Assembly (NCBI GenBank): GCA_002168225.1
Contig: NHBH01000009.1
Span: 629,609-693,608, forward strand
DNA length: 64,000 nt
Direction: 5' to 3'
From: Micavibrio sp. TMED2
GTDB lineage: Bacteria > Pseudomonadota > Alphaproteobacteria > TMED2
The position numbers and the translations under genes were made by a program. Shown one piece after another: positions 19,164 through 31,134 of this stretch. The notes below the pieces were generated by a model, which searched no databases, had not been told where the DNA came from, and saw nothing but the letters and a program-made list of their open reading frames with translations. The stretch's first letter is position 1; each line of letters starts with the position of its first letter.

Positions 19164-19895
19164 ATGGAAACCGAAGTCATCACTGCGGCCCAAGGCGTTG
19201 GTCTCGCCCATGGCGGCGATCTGACCATGATTGGCCTGTTCTTGCGCGCCGATCTGATTGTGAAGTCGGTGATGCTGCTGCTGCTTTTCGTATCCGTCTG
19301 GTGCTGGGGGATCATGTTCTCCAAGGCTTTTCAGCTGAAGCGCCTCGGCGTTGCCGCCGGCAAGTTCGAGCGTGACTTCTGGGGCAGCAGTTCGATTGAT
19401 GCGCTGTTCGAGCGCATCGGCGACAAGCCGCGCGATCCGATGAGCGCGGTATTTGCCGCTGCCATGCGTGAATGGCGCAATGCCCCGCCACCCGAGGGCA
19501 AGAAGGGCAGCAGCCTCGCCGCCAGCGTGCAACAGCGGATCGAGCGGGTGATGGCCGTTACCATCGGTCGTGAGATGGAGCGGGTCGAGAAGGGCCTGCA
19601 GGTGCTGGCCAGTGTCGGTTCGACCGCGCCGTTTATCGGTCTGTTCGGTACTGTCTGGGGCATCATGAATTCCTTCACCGCAATCGCCAATGAGCAGAGC
19701 ACGAACCTCGCGGTTGTCGCGCCGGGGATTGCCGAGGCGCTGTTTGCCACCGCCCTTGGCCTCGTCGCCGCGATCCCGGCGGTTATCGGTTACAATATCC
19801 TGTCCACCCGTCTGACCCGCTATGCCGACCGGCTCGAGGCATTCTCGGTCGAGTTCAGCGCCATCCTGTCCAGAACGCTGGAAGAGGAGCTGTAA
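19164..19895 (+). CDS. tolQ: Tol-Pal system proton-channel protein TolQ
   Basis: A 243-residue MotA/TolQ/ExbB-family protein. One transmembrane helix lies at about residues 35-55 (IVKSVMLLLLFVSVWCW) and two in the second half around GSTAPFIGLFGTVWGIMNSF and GIAEALFATALGLVAAIPAV, the conserved ion-channel helices. With TolR it converts proton-motive force into TolA movement for outer-membrane constriction at division. AGGAAA precedes the ATG. Confidence 0.97.
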   Translation: METEVITAAQGVGLAHGGDLTMIGLFLRADLIVKSVMLLLLFVSVWCWGIMFSKAFQLKRLGVAAGKFERDFWGSSSIDALFERIGDKPRDPMSAVFAAAMREWRNAPPPEGKKGSSLAASVQQRIERVMAVTIGREMERVEKGLQVLASVGSTAPFIGLFGTVWGIMNSFTAIANEQSTNLAVVAPGIAEALFATALGLVAAIPAVIGYNILSTRLTRYADRLEAFSVEFSAILSRTLEEEL

Positions 19896-19900
19896 GCATC

Positions 19901-20335
19901 ATGGGTGTTTCCCTGAAACAATCCGGTTCCCGGCGCGGTGGACGGCGTGCCTATACCCCGATGGCGGAAATCAATGTGACGCCATTCGTTGACGTTATGC
20001 TGGTGCTGCTGATCGTGTTCATGGTCTCGGCTCCGCTGCTGACCGTCGGTGTGCCGGTGGAACTGCCGCAAAGTCAGGCCAGCGCGCTCAATGATCCGGA
20101 AGAGCCGGTGGTTGTAACCGTTGATGCCGAGGGGCAGATTTTTGTGCAGGAAACCGTGGTCGAGCTTGACCGCGTGACCCCGCTGCTGCGTGCGGTGACC
20201 CAGAACAACCCTGATATCCGCATCTTTGTCCGTGGTGACCGGCAACTGGCCTATGGCGATATCATGCAGGTCATGGGTGTCATCAACAGCGCCGGGTTCC
20301 GGCGGGTTGCCCTTATCACTGAAACACCCAAGTAA
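19901..20335 (+). CDS. tolR: Tol-Pal system protein TolR
   Basis: A 144-residue ExbD/TolR-family protein. After a basic cytoplasmic N-terminus, MAEINVTPFVDVMLVLLIVF carries the transmembrane aspartate that takes part in proton flow. The periplasmic domain follows. It lies five bases after tolQ. Confidence 0.97.
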   Translation: MGVSLKQSGSRRGGRRAYTPMAEINVTPFVDVMLVLLIVFMVSAPLLTVGVPVELPQSQASALNDPEEPVVVTVDAEGQIFVQETVVELDRVTPLLRAVTQNNPDIRIFVRGDRQLAYGDIMQVMGVINSAGFRRVALITETPK

Positions 20336-20341
20336 CTGATT

Positions 20342-21427
20342 ATGGCAGGACGATCCAGACAGGCGAAAGTTCATGCCCGATCTTCTGTCACCTCGGACAG
20401 AAATCTGGATCGGCGCGGGCTGACGCTGTCTTTTCTGCTGCATGGTGCGATCTTCGCGGCGATCATCATCGGGCCGCCACAGTTGGGTCGTGATCTCGGC
20501 CCGATTGCCCCGCCGGTACCGATCGAGGTTATCGACTTCGACACATTCACCCGGCTGACCAACAACGACCCGACCGAGACCCTCGCCGAGGAACCGCAAC
20601 TGTCGGTGGCCGAGCCGGAGCCGCAGCCTGAGCCAACACCGGTCGAACAGGCACCACCTCAGCCCGCCCCGCAACCGACACCTGCGCCGGAACCAGCCCC
20701 GGTTGCCGATGAGCCGCCACCGGCACCAGAACCTATCCCGGACCCTGTGCCAGCTCCGGAACCGCCTGCGCCTGATCCAATCGTGGAGCCAGCACCAGAG
20801 CCTCAACCGGCACCGGAGCCGATCCCCGAACCAACCCCGGCACCGGAACCAGAGCCAACGCCCGAGGCAACAGCCCCGGCGGCCCCGGTCCCGACCGCAA
20901 AGCCGACCCCACCGCCGCCACGGCCACAACCGGCACAGCAGGCAGAGACGCCGAAAGAGCCGTCACGTACCGATTTTCTGGCTTCGGTCCTGCGCAATCT
21001 GGATGATACCCAACCGGCACCGCGTACCGATGAGGCGATTGCCGAGCAGTTGCAACGCAACCGTGCCGAGGCAACAGCGTCATCCATTTCGGTTGTGACC
21101 CGTGGTACCTCCGACCGCCTGACCGCCAGCCAGGCCGATGCCCTGCGCCGTCATGTGGGCCAGTTCTGGAACATCGATGCCGGTGCCCAGGGCATCGCCG
21201 ATATGATTGCTGTTGTGGAAATCACACTCAATGCCCAGCGTGAGGTTGTGAGTGTGAAACTGGTCGAGGATACCCGGCGTTATAACAACGACGGCTTCTA
21301 TCGTTCCTTTGTCGAACGGGCCATGCGAGCCGTGAAACAGGCTAGCCCGCTGACACCTTTACCTTTAGATGGTTATCAGTCGTGGAAAACGACGATCATG
21401 ACTTTCAGCCCCCGGGATATGTTCTGA
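20342..21427 (+). CDS. tolA: Tol-Pal system energy-transducing protein TolA
   Basis: A 361-residue protein with an N-terminal transmembrane helix ([17 protein letters not shown]), a long Pro/Glu/Ala-rich spacer at about residues 75-205 made of repeated PEP/PAP units, and a C-terminal globular domain with a [19 protein letters not shown] segment like other TolA/TonB-type C-termini. The spacer is Pro-rich instead of the helical Lys/Ala-rich type of E. coli, common in alphaproteobacteria. It links TolQR in the inner membrane to Pal and TolB. The stop overlaps the tolB start (TGATG). Confidence 0.93.
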   Translation: MAGRSRQAKVHARSSVTSDRNLDRRGLTLSFLLHGAIFAAIIIGPPQLGRDLGPIAPPVPIEVIDFDTFTRLTNNDPTETLAEEPQLSVAEPEPQPEPTPVEQAPPQPAPQPTPAPEPAPVADEPPPAPEPIPDPVPAPEPPAPDPIVEPAPEPQPAPEPIPEPTPAPEPEPTPEATAPAAPVPTAKPTPPPPRPQPAQQAETPKEPSRTDFLASVLRNLDDTQPAPRTDEAIAEQLQRNRAEATASSISVVTRGTSDRLTASQADALRRHVGQFWNIDAGAQGIADMIAVVEITLNAQREVVSVKLVEDTRRYNNDGFYRSFVERAMRAVKQASPLTPLPLDGYQSWKTTIMTFSPRDMF

Positions 21428-22743
21428 TGCGCATACTGATTACGGTTTTCTCTGCTCTGGTTATCTTGAGCGCCGGTATCCGTCCGGCACAGGCCCAGCT
21501 TGAGATCGACATCACACAGGGTGTGGTGGAGCCGTTACCGGTTGCCATTACCGAATTTGTCGGCACCACCCCGAATGACAAGCGGGTAGGGCAGGAACTG
21601 GCCGGGGTAATCGCCAATAACCTGCAGCGCTCAGGGCTGTTCCGACCCATCAGCAGCGATGCCTTTATCCAGACGGCGGAATCCCTGCAGGTCGGCCCAC
21701 GCTATGCCGACTGGCGGATCATTGATGCTCAGGCCCTGATCGGTGGTGCCATTGAAACCCTGCCGGATGGTCGCTTGCGGGTTGAGTTCCGCCTCTGGGA
21801 TGTTTTCGCCGAGCGGGAAATTGCCGGTCTTGCCTATACCACCGTGCCGGAGAACTGGCGTCGGGTCGGGCACATCGTCTCCGATGCGATCTACAAGCGG
21901 ATTACAGGTGAGGACGGCTATTTCGACACCCGTATCGTCTATATCTCCGAGGAGGGCGAGGCGACCCATCGGATCAAACGTCTCGCGATCATGGATCAGG
22001 ACGGCTTCAACCACCGCTATCTGACCGACCGCAGTACGCTGGTGTTGACCCCGCGCTTCTCGCCGACGGCACAGGAAATCACCTATCTCGCTTATGTGAA
22101 CAACCAGCCACGGGTCTATCTGCTGAATATCGACACCGGCCGGATCGAGGTGCTGGGATCATTTCCCGGCATGACCTTCGCCCCGCGCTTCTCACCCGAT
22201 GGCAACCGGGTGATCATGAGCCAAGCGCTGAACGGCAATACCGATATCTATTCCATGGATCTGCGCACCCGGCAGGTGGCACGACTGACCGAGAGCCCGG
22301 CGATTGATACCTCGCCATCCTATTCACCCGATGGTCGCCGTATCGTATTCGAGAGCGATCGTGGCGGTGCCCAACAGCTTTATGTCATGAATGCCGACAG
22401 CCGCTCGGCCCAGCGGATCAGCTTTGGTGAAGGGCGTTATGCCAGCCCGGTCTGGTCACCACGCGGTGATCTGATCGCCTTTACCAAGATACACAAGGGC
22501 CGGTTCTATATCGGTGTCATGCGCCCCGATGGTGGCGGTGAACGGCTGCTGACCGAGGCTTTCCATGTGGAGGGACCGACCTGGGCGCCGAATGGCCGGG
22601 TATTGATGTACTTCAAAGAAGAAACCCGTAACGGCCAGCGCCGTGCCCGCCTCTATACTATCGATCTGACCGGTCAGAATGAACAGATGGTGCGCACTCC
22701 GGTGGATGGTTCCGACCCGGCGTGGTCATCCCTGATCCCATAA
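21427..22743 (+). CDS. tolB: Tol-Pal system beta-propeller protein TolB
   Basis: A 438-residue protein. ATG at 21427 gives a signal peptide ([17 protein letters not shown], cleaved after AQA). The N-terminal domain is followed by a six-bladed propeller with repeated SPDG motifs such as [11 protein letters not shown] and [16 protein letters not shown]. It is periplasmic and binds Pal and TolA. Confidence 0.97.
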   Translation: MRILITVFSALVILSAGIRPAQAQLEIDITQGVVEPLPVAITEFVGTTPNDKRVGQELAGVIANNLQRSGLFRPISSDAFIQTAESLQVGPRYADWRIIDAQALIGGAIETLPDGRLRVEFRLWDVFAEREIAGLAYTTVPENWRRVGHIVSDAIYKRITGEDGYFDTRIVYISEEGEATHRIKRLAIMDQDGFNHRYLTDRSTLVLTPRFSPTAQEITYLAYVNNQPRVYLLNIDTGRIEVLGSFPGMTFAPRFSPDGNRVIMSQALNGNTDIYSMDLRTRQVARLTESPAIDTSPSYSPDGRRIVFESDRGGAQQLYVMNADSRSAQRISFGEGRYASPVWSPRGDLIAFTKIHKGRFYIGVMRPDGGGERLLTEAFHVEGPTWAPNGRVLMYFKEETRNGQRRARLYTIDLTGQNEQMVRTPVDGSDPAWSSLIP

Positions 22744-22914
22744 TTGTTATCAACAAAGTGAACCATATGAGTTAAATTGCGTTTACGATACGCAAACACT
22801 TCACTCGCGCGACAATTTCCTTTACAACCCCATTTCACGAAGCCGGCTGCCAATAGTGACAGCTGTGGCCACATGAACAACAAACTAACTTCTCGACATA
22901 AGGAAGCCTTGAAT

Positions 22915-23418
22915 ATGGGTACCCGCCTGCTTTCTCTCTTTGCTGCCATGCTGCTCGTCGCGGCCTGTGCGACCAATGATCCAACTATCGACGGCACCGG
23001 TACTGGCGACGGCGACAGTAATACCGCAACAGATACCCGTCCTCGCGGGCCGGGCCCGGTTGCCGGTTCTGAAGAGCAGTTCGTCGTCACCGTCGGTGAT
23101 CGCGTTTTCTTCGATACCGACCAAAGCAGCCTGTCTGCCGAAGCACGCAACTCCCTGGACAATCAGGCTGCGTGGCTGAACCAGTACACCACCTACAGCG
23201 TCGTTGTTGAAGGTCATGCCGATGAGCGCGGCACCCGTGAATACAACCTCGCCCTCGGTGAGCGTCGTGCCAATGCCGTTCGCAGCTACCTGATCGCCAA
23301 TGGCGTTGCTGCAAACCGCATCACCACCATCTCTTATGGTAAAGAGCGTCCGGAAGTTGTCGGCTCCAACCCATCTGCATGGGCACAGAATCGCCGCGGC
23401 GTTACCGTTCTCCGTTAA
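22915..23418 (+). CDS. pal: Peptidoglycan-associated lipoprotein Pal
   Basis: A 167-residue lipoprotein. The ATG at 22915 is used because AGGAA is well placed and the protein then starts with a lipoprotein signal (LLVAAC, lipidated Cys18). The C-terminal OmpA-like peptidoglycan-binding domain carries VVEGHADERGTREYNLALGERRA and its conserved Asp and Arg. About 170 untranslated bases separate it from tolB, including a small TTGCGT/ACGCAA inverted repeat near 22778-22796, so it may also have its own promoter. Confidence 0.97.
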   Translation: MGTRLLSLFAAMLLVAACATNDPTIDGTGTGDGDSNTATDTRPRGPGPVAGSEEQFVVTVGDRVFFDTDQSSLSAEARNSLDNQAAWLNQYTTYSVVVEGHADERGTREYNLALGERRANAVRSYLIANGVAANRITTISYGKERPEVVGSNPSAWAQNRRGVTVLR

Positions 23419-23444
23419 TCCGGTTTCGGTTTGAAAAATGCACT

Positions 23445-23479
23445 AACGGGCTGCCAGCCACATGCTGGCGGCCCGTTTT
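23445..23479 (+). terminator. Rho-independent terminator after pal
   Basis: A GC-rich stem (ACGGGCTGCCAGC with GCTGGCGGCCCGT) around a five-base loop, followed by TTTT. It lies 27 bases after the pal stop and should end the ybgC-tol-pal transcript. Confidence 0.85.
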
Positions 23480-23573
23480 GCCATGTTTGCTTGATACTGC
23501 CGCGTAAATGCTGAAATCTGGCCGCATTCATGCGCTAAACTGCGCGAAAATTCCTCTTTGAGTACGTTGTTTC

Positions 23574-24722
23574 ATGATTAGCAAAAATCACATGCCCCGC
23601 CTGTTTGCCGCCGCTGCCCTGTTTTGCGTGGTGGGTGTTGCCCCGGCTGTTGCCCAGCAATATGGCTCGCAGGATGTCGGCAATCGGCTTGAGCGCATCG
23701 AGCGGGAAATGCAGACCCTGAGCCGTCAGGTCTATCGCGGTGGTGCATCGGGCGGTGCCTCTGCCGGAGCTGTTCGTGATCTGCCAGCCGGATACGCGGC
23801 GGAGTTTGAAACCCGACTGCAGGGGCTGGAAGGTGCCATGCGCAACCTGACCGGACAGGTCGAGCGTCTGCGCCATGATATGAACCAGCTCAATGGCCGC
23901 CTCGACCGGGCGCTGGGTGATATCGAATATCGGCTTGAAAACAGCGATGGCGCGAGTGTGTCACCTCAGTCAGCGCCGGGTGCGCCACTGACCCAGCAAC
24001 CACGTATTGTGCGGCCCAATGCCATAAATAATGTGAACAACAATCCGGTGGCATCCGCACCGCCTGCCAGCACCACAACCGGCAACGTCTCGGATATTGA
24101 TCCTGATACCGGCACGGTGCGTACCCTTGGTGTCTTGCCTGCCGATGGCGGCAGTGCCGGTGCCCTGCCTGCGGATAATGCCTCGGGCAGCCTGCCCGGT
24201 GGTGCGATTGAGCCGGGCAGCAATGCCAGTCAGCCACTGGAAACGGCAACCACCGGTGCCGCAAATACCGGTGGTGTGATGGCCAACCAGACGGCTTCCG
24301 CCACGCCGGTTGCCGTAACCCTGCCTGATGGCGATGCCCAGACCCAGTATGATTACGCTTTCGGTCTGCTGAAACGCTACCAGTTCGATGCGGCGGCAGA
24401 TGCCCTTGGCCAGTTCCTCGCCCTGCATCCCAATGACCCACTGGCGGCCAATGCCCAGTTCTGGCTTGGAGAAACCCATTTCGTGAACGGCGACTACCGT
24501 GAGGCGGCAGTTGCCTTCGCCACAGGCTACGAGAAGTTCCCCGGCACCGAAAAAGGCCCGGAGAACCTGCTTAAGCTCGGCATGTCCCTTGGCCGCCTTG
24601 GCCAGAAGCAGGAAGCCTGCATGACCCTGACCCGGCTGTCCGCGGAATACCCACAGGCAACCAGCTCGGTTAAACAACAGGCGCTGGCCGAGCGCCGCGA
24701 TCTGGAATGTGGTGACAGCTAA
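23574..24722 (+). CDS. cpoB: Cell division coordinator CpoB (YbgF)
   Basis: A 382-residue periplasmic protein. A signal peptide (MPRLFAAAALFCVVGVAPA, cleaved after AVA) is followed by a coiled-coil trimerisation region (about residues 30-120, RLERIEREMQTLSRQV and LRHDMNQLNGRLDRAL). A long Ala/Pro/Gly linker comes next, then C-terminal TPR repeats from about residue 250 (YDYAFGLLKRYQFDAAADAL). CpoB links Tol-Pal action to septal peptidoglycan synthesis. ATG 23574 is used; ATG 23592 would also keep the signal peptide. Confidence 0.93.
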   Translation: MISKNHMPRLFAAAALFCVVGVAPAVAQQYGSQDVGNRLERIEREMQTLSRQVYRGGASGGASAGAVRDLPAGYAAEFETRLQGLEGAMRNLTGQVERLRHDMNQLNGRLDRALGDIEYRLENSDGASVSPQSAPGAPLTQQPRIVRPNAINNVNNNPVASAPPASTTTGNVSDIDPDTGTVRTLGVLPADGGSAGALPADNASGSLPGGAIEPGSNASQPLETATTGAANTGGVMANQTASATPVAVTLPDGDAQTQYDYAFGLLKRYQFDAAADALGQFLALHPNDPLAANAQFWLGETHFVNGDYREAAVAFATGYEKFPGTEKGPENLLKLGMSLGRLGQKQEACMTLTRLSAEYPQATSSVKQQALAERRDLECGDS

Positions 24723-26070
24723 ACTGCTCCATACCGAGGCTGTTGGCAGCGCCGATCCGATCGGTGCGACCGAATTTGCCGCGATCATGGAACGGCTCGG
24801 CCCGTTTGAGGCGCGCCCGAGGCTGGCGGTCGCCGTTTCCGGTGGCCGTGACAGCATGGCGCTTGCCTGGTTGCTCCAGCGCTGGATTGCCGACCGGGGC
24901 GGCAAGCTTGTTATCCTGACCGTTGACCACAATCTGCGCCCTGAAGCTGCTCATGAAGCGCAACGAACGGCGGCGTTTTGGCAAAACCGTGGCGTTGCTG
25001 CGCATATCCTGACCGTCACCGACCGCGCGCCGGTCAGTCGGATCGAGGAGACCGCGCGCAACAATCGCTGGCAGCTGCTGAATGACTGGTGCGCGCGCCA
25101 TGGGGTGCTGCACCTGTTTACGGGCCATCATCTCAACGATCAGGCGGAAACCGTGCTGATGCGGCTCGCCAAATCCAGCGGCCCGGATGGGCTGGCGGCA
25201 ATGCGGGAGGTTTCCTATCGCAAAGGCATGCGTGTCTTGCGCCCCCTGCTTGGCATTGGCCGTGAGCGTCTGAGTGCGACCTGCGCGGTGGCAAACCTGC
25301 CGGTGATTGATGATCCGACCAATGATGATCCACGCTTCCTCAGGACCGAATTACGGCGTCAGGCAGCGACATTCAGCAATCTGGGACTGACACCGGAACG
25401 GTTGCAGGCAAGTGCCGTGGAGCAGGCTGCGATTGCCGATACGATCAACCGCGATGTGGCGGCCCATGCAGTCCGTTCTGCCGCTATTGATGCCATGGGG
25501 CAGGGGGGCATTGACTGGCCGGCCTTTGTCCGGGTGCCAGCCCGCCACCGCTCTGCAATCCTCGCCCGGATGATTGAAACGGTGGGTGGACGGCGATACC
25601 CGCTCGGCCGTGAGGCGCTGTCACGGCTTGATGTTTGGCTGGATGCTGATTTTGAGGGGTTGAAGGGCATGACGCTGGGCGGTTGCCAGATGACGCCGAC
25701 CACACAGGCTGGTGTGTCTCGCATTATCGTCACGCGCGAAGTGGCGGCGATTGATGTACGTCCAATGATATTGGCCGCAGGACAGGCAGTGCTCTGGGAC
25801 AGCCGTTTTTTGATTACGGCAGCAGATTCTGACTACGGCAAGCAGTGGCATGTTGTCCCGGCTGACAATGCGATCTGGCGCGCCTTGAAACCTGACCTGC
25901 CATGTGACCTTGTCGATATGGCCGCACGGCTCCGCTGGTCATTGCCTGCTGTTGTTGAGGACGGGCAGGCGATTGGCATTCTGGCTCCCGGGTTTATGGC
26001 GGCGCAGGAAATGCTGTCGGGCTGGAAGACGGTTTTTTTACCCCGTAAACCATGGTTACGCATCGCTTGA
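24709..26070 (+). CDS. tilS: tRNA(Ile)-lysidine synthase TilS
   Basis: About 453 residues from GTG 24709, overlapping the cpoB stop; GTG 24712 is one codon later. The N-type ATP pyrophosphatase P-loop is AVAVSGGRDSMALAW, followed by LTVDHNLRPEAAHEA and FTGHHLNDQAETVLMRLAKSSG, all TilS signatures. It modifies the anticodon of tRNA-Ile so that it reads AUA. The tilS-ftsH order is conserved in bacteria. Confidence 0.95.
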   Translation: MVTAKLLHTEAVGSADPIGATEFAAIMERLGPFEARPRLAVAVSGGRDSMALAWLLQRWIADRGGKLVILTVDHNLRPEAAHEAQRTAAFWQNRGVAAHILTVTDRAPVSRIEETARNNRWQLLNDWCARHGVLHLFTGHHLNDQAETVLMRLAKSSGPDGLAAMREVSYRKGMRVLRPLLGIGRERLSATCAVANLPVIDDPTNDDPRFLRTELRRQAATFSNLGLTPERLQASAVEQAAIADTINRDVAAHAVRSAAIDAMGQGGIDWPAFVRVPARHRSAILARMIETVGGRRYPLGREALSRLDVWLDADFEGLKGMTLGGCQMTPTTQAGVSRIIVTREVAAIDVRPMILAAGQAVLWDSRFLITAADSDYGKQWHVVPADNAIWRALKPDLPCDLVDMAARLRWSLPAVVEDGQAIGILAPGFMAAQEMLSGWKTVFLPRKPWLRIA

Positions 26071-26204
26071 TGCTTGTTTGATGGTTAAAGGGGATTATCT
26101 CTTAACAAAGACTTGTATTAGGGGTGTATGGTGTGCACCTGTTATATCGACTGCCTGAACCGGAATCGGTCGGATAGCTGCAGCATTATCGATAAGGCGA
26201 AAAC

Positions 26205-28139
<1,935 letters not shown>

Positions 28140-28180
28140 TCTTTCGGGATATTGCTCGAGTTCCTATTGATTACAGCAAA

Positions 28181-28204
28181 CGCCGTCGGCCATAACCGGC
28201 GGCG
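28181..28204 (+). other. GC-rich hairpin after ftsH
   Basis: CGCCGTCGG pairs with CCGGCGGCG (one G-T wobble) 41 bases after the ftsH stop. There is no T-run after it, so a terminator function is uncertain; it could stabilise the 3' end. Confidence 0.35.
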
Positions 28205-28240
28205 TCTGCACGTCAGTAATGTCATGGAATTGTGCCGCCG

Positions 28241-29089
28241 ATGAACCGCACCGACCAGTTTCTCGCCCATATCCAGTCCGGTCAGCCGATGGTTATGGGA
28301 ATTGTGAATGTCACCCCCGACAGCTTTTCCGATGGCGGGCAGTTCGCCACCACCGACACCGCGATTGCCCATGGCCGCCGGTTGCTGGAAGAGGGCGCGC
28401 ATATCCTCGATATTGGCGGAGAGTCCACCCGTCCTGGTGCAGACACGGTCAGTGTTGAAGATGAAAAGGCGCGGGTGGTGCCGGTGATCGAGGGGTTGCG
28501 TGATGCCGCTGCCAAGGCCGGTGCCTATCTCTCGGTCGATACCCGCAATGCCGCCACCATGGCGGCGGTGATCGAGGCCGGTGCCGATATCATCAATGAC
28601 ATCACAGCACTCGAGGGCGATCCGGCGAGCATGGATGTGGTCGCCCGTTCCGGCCTGCCGGTTATCCTCATGCACATGCAGGGCGAGCCGCAGCAGATGC
28701 AGGACAACCCGCAATATGATGATGTGGTGACCGAGGTGCGGGAATATCTCGATGCGCGGATCGAGGCCTGTGTCGCAGCAGGCATCGACCGCTCCCTTAT
28801 CATCCTCGACCCCGGTATCGGTTTCGGCAAAACCGTTGAGCACAATCTCAGCCTGATGAAGCATCTCGATGACTATGCCGAAAGTGGTTTGCCCTTGCTG
28901 CTCGGTGTCTCCCGCAAGAGCTTCATCGGTTTCCTTGATGACAATGCACCGGCAACAGACCGGCTCGGCGGTTCGCTTGCTGCCGCTCTGGCCGGATACA
29001 GCCGGGGTGCTGCAATCCTCCGGATACATGATGTGGCGGCGACCCGGCAGGCGCTGATGATCTGGCGGGCCATTGAGGATGCGGCCTGA
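28241..29089 (+). CDS. folP: Dihydropteroate synthase
   Basis: A 282-residue protein. ATG 28241 fits the spacing from GGAA at 28226 better than the GTG at 28232. Family motifs are MGIVNVTPDSFSDGGQF, DIGGESTRPGAD, SVDTRNAATM, INDITALEGD and LLGVSRKSFIG. It joins p-aminobenzoate to the pterin diphosphate in folate synthesis. It sits between ftsH and glmM as in many proteobacteria. Confidence 0.97.
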   Translation: MNRTDQFLAHIQSGQPMVMGIVNVTPDSFSDGGQFATTDTAIAHGRRLLEEGAHILDIGGESTRPGADTVSVEDEKARVVPVIEGLRDAAAKAGAYLSVDTRNAATMAAVIEAGADIINDITALEGDPASMDVVARSGLPVILMHMQGEPQQMQDNPQYDDVVTEVREYLDARIEACVAAGIDRSLIILDPGIGFGKTVEHNLSLMKHLDDYAESGLPLLLGVSRKSFIGFLDDNAPATDRLGGSLAAALAGYSRGAAILRIHDVAATRQALMIWRAIEDAA

Positions 29090-29184
29090 TTGGCGCCATA
29101 AAATGACCATTGGCCTGTGACACCGACTTTGTGCCATGAAGAACGACAAGAACAAGACGCTGACTGAGCGAGCAATGGATTTCA

Positions 29185-30558
29185 ATGTCTGATACCCGCC
29201 ACTATTTCGGTACCGATGGCATTCGCGGTACTGCCAATCTCGAACCCATGACGCCGGAAACGGCCCTGCGTGTCGCCATGGCCGCCGGGGCCGTGCTGAA
29301 CCGTGGCGGCCATCGTCACCGTGCCCTGATCGGCAAGGATACCCGTCTGTCCGGCTACCTGATCGAACCGGCACTGACCGCCGGTTTTATCGCCATGGGC
29401 ATTGATGTGATCCTGGTCGGCCCGATGCCGACCCCGGCGGTGGCCATGCTGACCCGCTCCCTGCGCGCCGATCTCGGCGTGGTGATCTCCGCGAGCCACA
29501 ATCCTTATCAGGACAATGGCATCAAGCTGTTCGGTGCTGATGGCTTCAAGCTGTCCGATGCGGTGGAGATGGAGATTGAGGCCAAGCTGCATGACGGTTT
29601 CGATCACGACCGCGCTGGTCCTGCCGATCTCGGCAAGGCCAGCCGTCTCGAGGATGCTGCCGGGCGCTATATCGAATATGTGAAGAATACCCTCTCCGAC
29701 GGTCGCCGTCTGGAGGGCTTGAAGGTGGTGATTGATTGCGCCCATGGTGCGGCCTATCGCGTCGCTCCCCAAATCCTCTGGGAACTCGGAGCAGAAGTGA
29801 TTGAGGTCGGCACCGATCCCGATGGCTTCAATATCAACAAGGATGTTGGCGCGACAGCTCCGGCACTGCTCGGCAAGACGGTGGTGGAACACGGCGCTGA
29901 TATCGGTATCGCCCTTGATGGTGATGCCGACCGGCTGATCATTACCGATCAGCATGGCACGGTTATCGATGGCGATCAGATCATGGCGCTGCTCGCCAGC
30001 CATTGGGCCGGGCGCAACAGTCTGCGCGGTGATGGGGTGGTGGCCACGGTCATGTCCAACCTTGGCCTCGAACGCTATCTCGCCGCCAAGGGGCTGAAAC
30101 TGATCCGCACCAAGGTCGGTGACCGCTATGTGGTTGAGCATATGCGCGCCCATGGCTTCAACCTCGGTGGCGAGCAATCGGGTCATCTGGTGATGAGCGA
30201 TTACAGCACCACCGGTGACGGTCTGCTGGCGGCCTTGCAGATACTCGATATCATGGTGGCCGAAAAACAGGACGCAGCCTCACTGCTGACGGTGTTTGAA
30301 CCGGTGCCGCAGGTGCTGAAAAACATCCGCTTTGCCGGTGCCAATCCGCTTGAGACCGAGGCGGTAAAATCGGCGATCCATAATGGTGAGGCAGCACTGG
30401 ACAAGACCGGTCGGGTGCTGGTGCGCAAATCCGGTACCGAGCCAAAAATCCGGGTGATGGCCGAGGGCGACGATCCGGAACTGGTCGAGCGTGTGGTTGA
30501 TGATATCATTGCCGCCATCGCAACCGAGAGCGGCAAGCAACAAACCGCTGCGGAATAA
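29185..30558 (+). CDS. glmM: Phosphoglucosamine mutase
   Basis: A 457-residue protein of standard length. Motifs: FGTDGIRG at the N-terminus, the phosphoserine loop [12 protein letters not shown] (phosphorylated Ser about residue 104), the metal loop [17 protein letters not shown] and the phosphate-binding [12 protein letters not shown]. It converts glucosamine 6-phosphate to glucosamine 1-phosphate for UDP-GlcNAc synthesis. Confidence 0.98.
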   Translation: MSDTRHYFGTDGIRGTANLEPMTPETALRVAMAAGAVLNRGGHRHRALIGKDTRLSGYLIEPALTAGFIAMGIDVILVGPMPTPAVAMLTRSLRADLGVVISASHNPYQDNGIKLFGADGFKLSDAVEMEIEAKLHDGFDHDRAGPADLGKASRLEDAAGRYIEYVKNTLSDGRRLEGLKVVIDCAHGAAYRVAPQILWELGAEVIEVGTDPDGFNINKDVGATAPALLGKTVVEHGADIGIALDGDADRLIITDQHGTVIDGDQIMALLASHWAGRNSLRGDGVVATVMSNLGLERYLAAKGLKLIRTKVGDRYVVEHMRAHGFNLGGEQSGHLVMSDYSTTGDGLLAALQILDIMVAEKQDAASLLTVFEPVPQVLKNIRFAGANPLETEAVKSAIHNGEAALDKTGRVLVRKSGTEPKIRVMAEGDDPELVERVVDDIIAAIATESGKQQTAAE

Positions 30559-30594
30559 GCGCTAACGAGAACATAAACAACAGGGCAGGGAACA

Positions 30595-31062
30595 ATGGCG
30601 ACAGGTCGGTATTTCGAGGATTTTCAGGTCGGCGATGTGATCGAAACCGCCGGTATGACCATTACCGAAAGCCAGATACTCGACTTCGCCTCAACCTACG
30701 ATCCCCAGCCATTCCATGTGGATGCCGTTGCGGCGGCGGCATCACCGTTTGGCGGGATCATCGCCAGCGGTTTCCAGACCCTCAGCCTCAGCTTCCGGCT
30801 GGTATGCGATACCGGAATGCTGAACGGTACCGGCCTCGGCAGCGGTGGCGGTGAGAACCTGCGCTGGATGCAGCCGGTACGTCCCGGTGATACCCTGTAT
30901 GTACGCCTGGAAGTACTGGAGACCAGAGCGTCAAAATCCAGTTCAGATCGGGGCAATGTGCGCATCCGCTATGTCACCAGCAACCAGAAGGGAACGCCGG
31001 TGATGGAGATAACCTTCCATCATCTGGTCAAGCGCCGCAGCCCGGAAACAGTCGCGGTATAG
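30595..31062 (+). CDS. MaoC-type (R)-hydratase family protein
   Basis: A 155-residue hot-dog-fold protein. The hydratase dyad segment FASTYDPQPFHVD and the following PFGGIIASGFQT are intact, the pattern of MaoC-like enoyl-CoA hydratases. Substrate is unknown. It follows glmM by 36 bases with a good CAGGGAAC ribosome site and may be read through from glmM. Confidence 0.9.
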   Translation: MATGRYFEDFQVGDVIETAGMTITESQILDFASTYDPQPFHVDAVAAAASPFGGIIASGFQTLSLSFRLVCDTGMLNGTGLGSGGGENLRWMQPVRPGDTLYVRLEVLETRASKSSSDRGNVRIRYVTSNQKGTPVMEITFHHLVKRRSPETVAV

Positions 31063-31134
31063 ATTTTATTTCACGAAACCCTGCTGCTGCGTCATGATTG
31101 CCTGAAAAGGTACTCGATTAAGGACCGGCCAGCG

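Noticed and set aside
26071-26204. Heat-shock (RpoH) promoter before ftsH
   Set aside because: A CTTG box is present near 26112, but no properly spaced -10 element follows.
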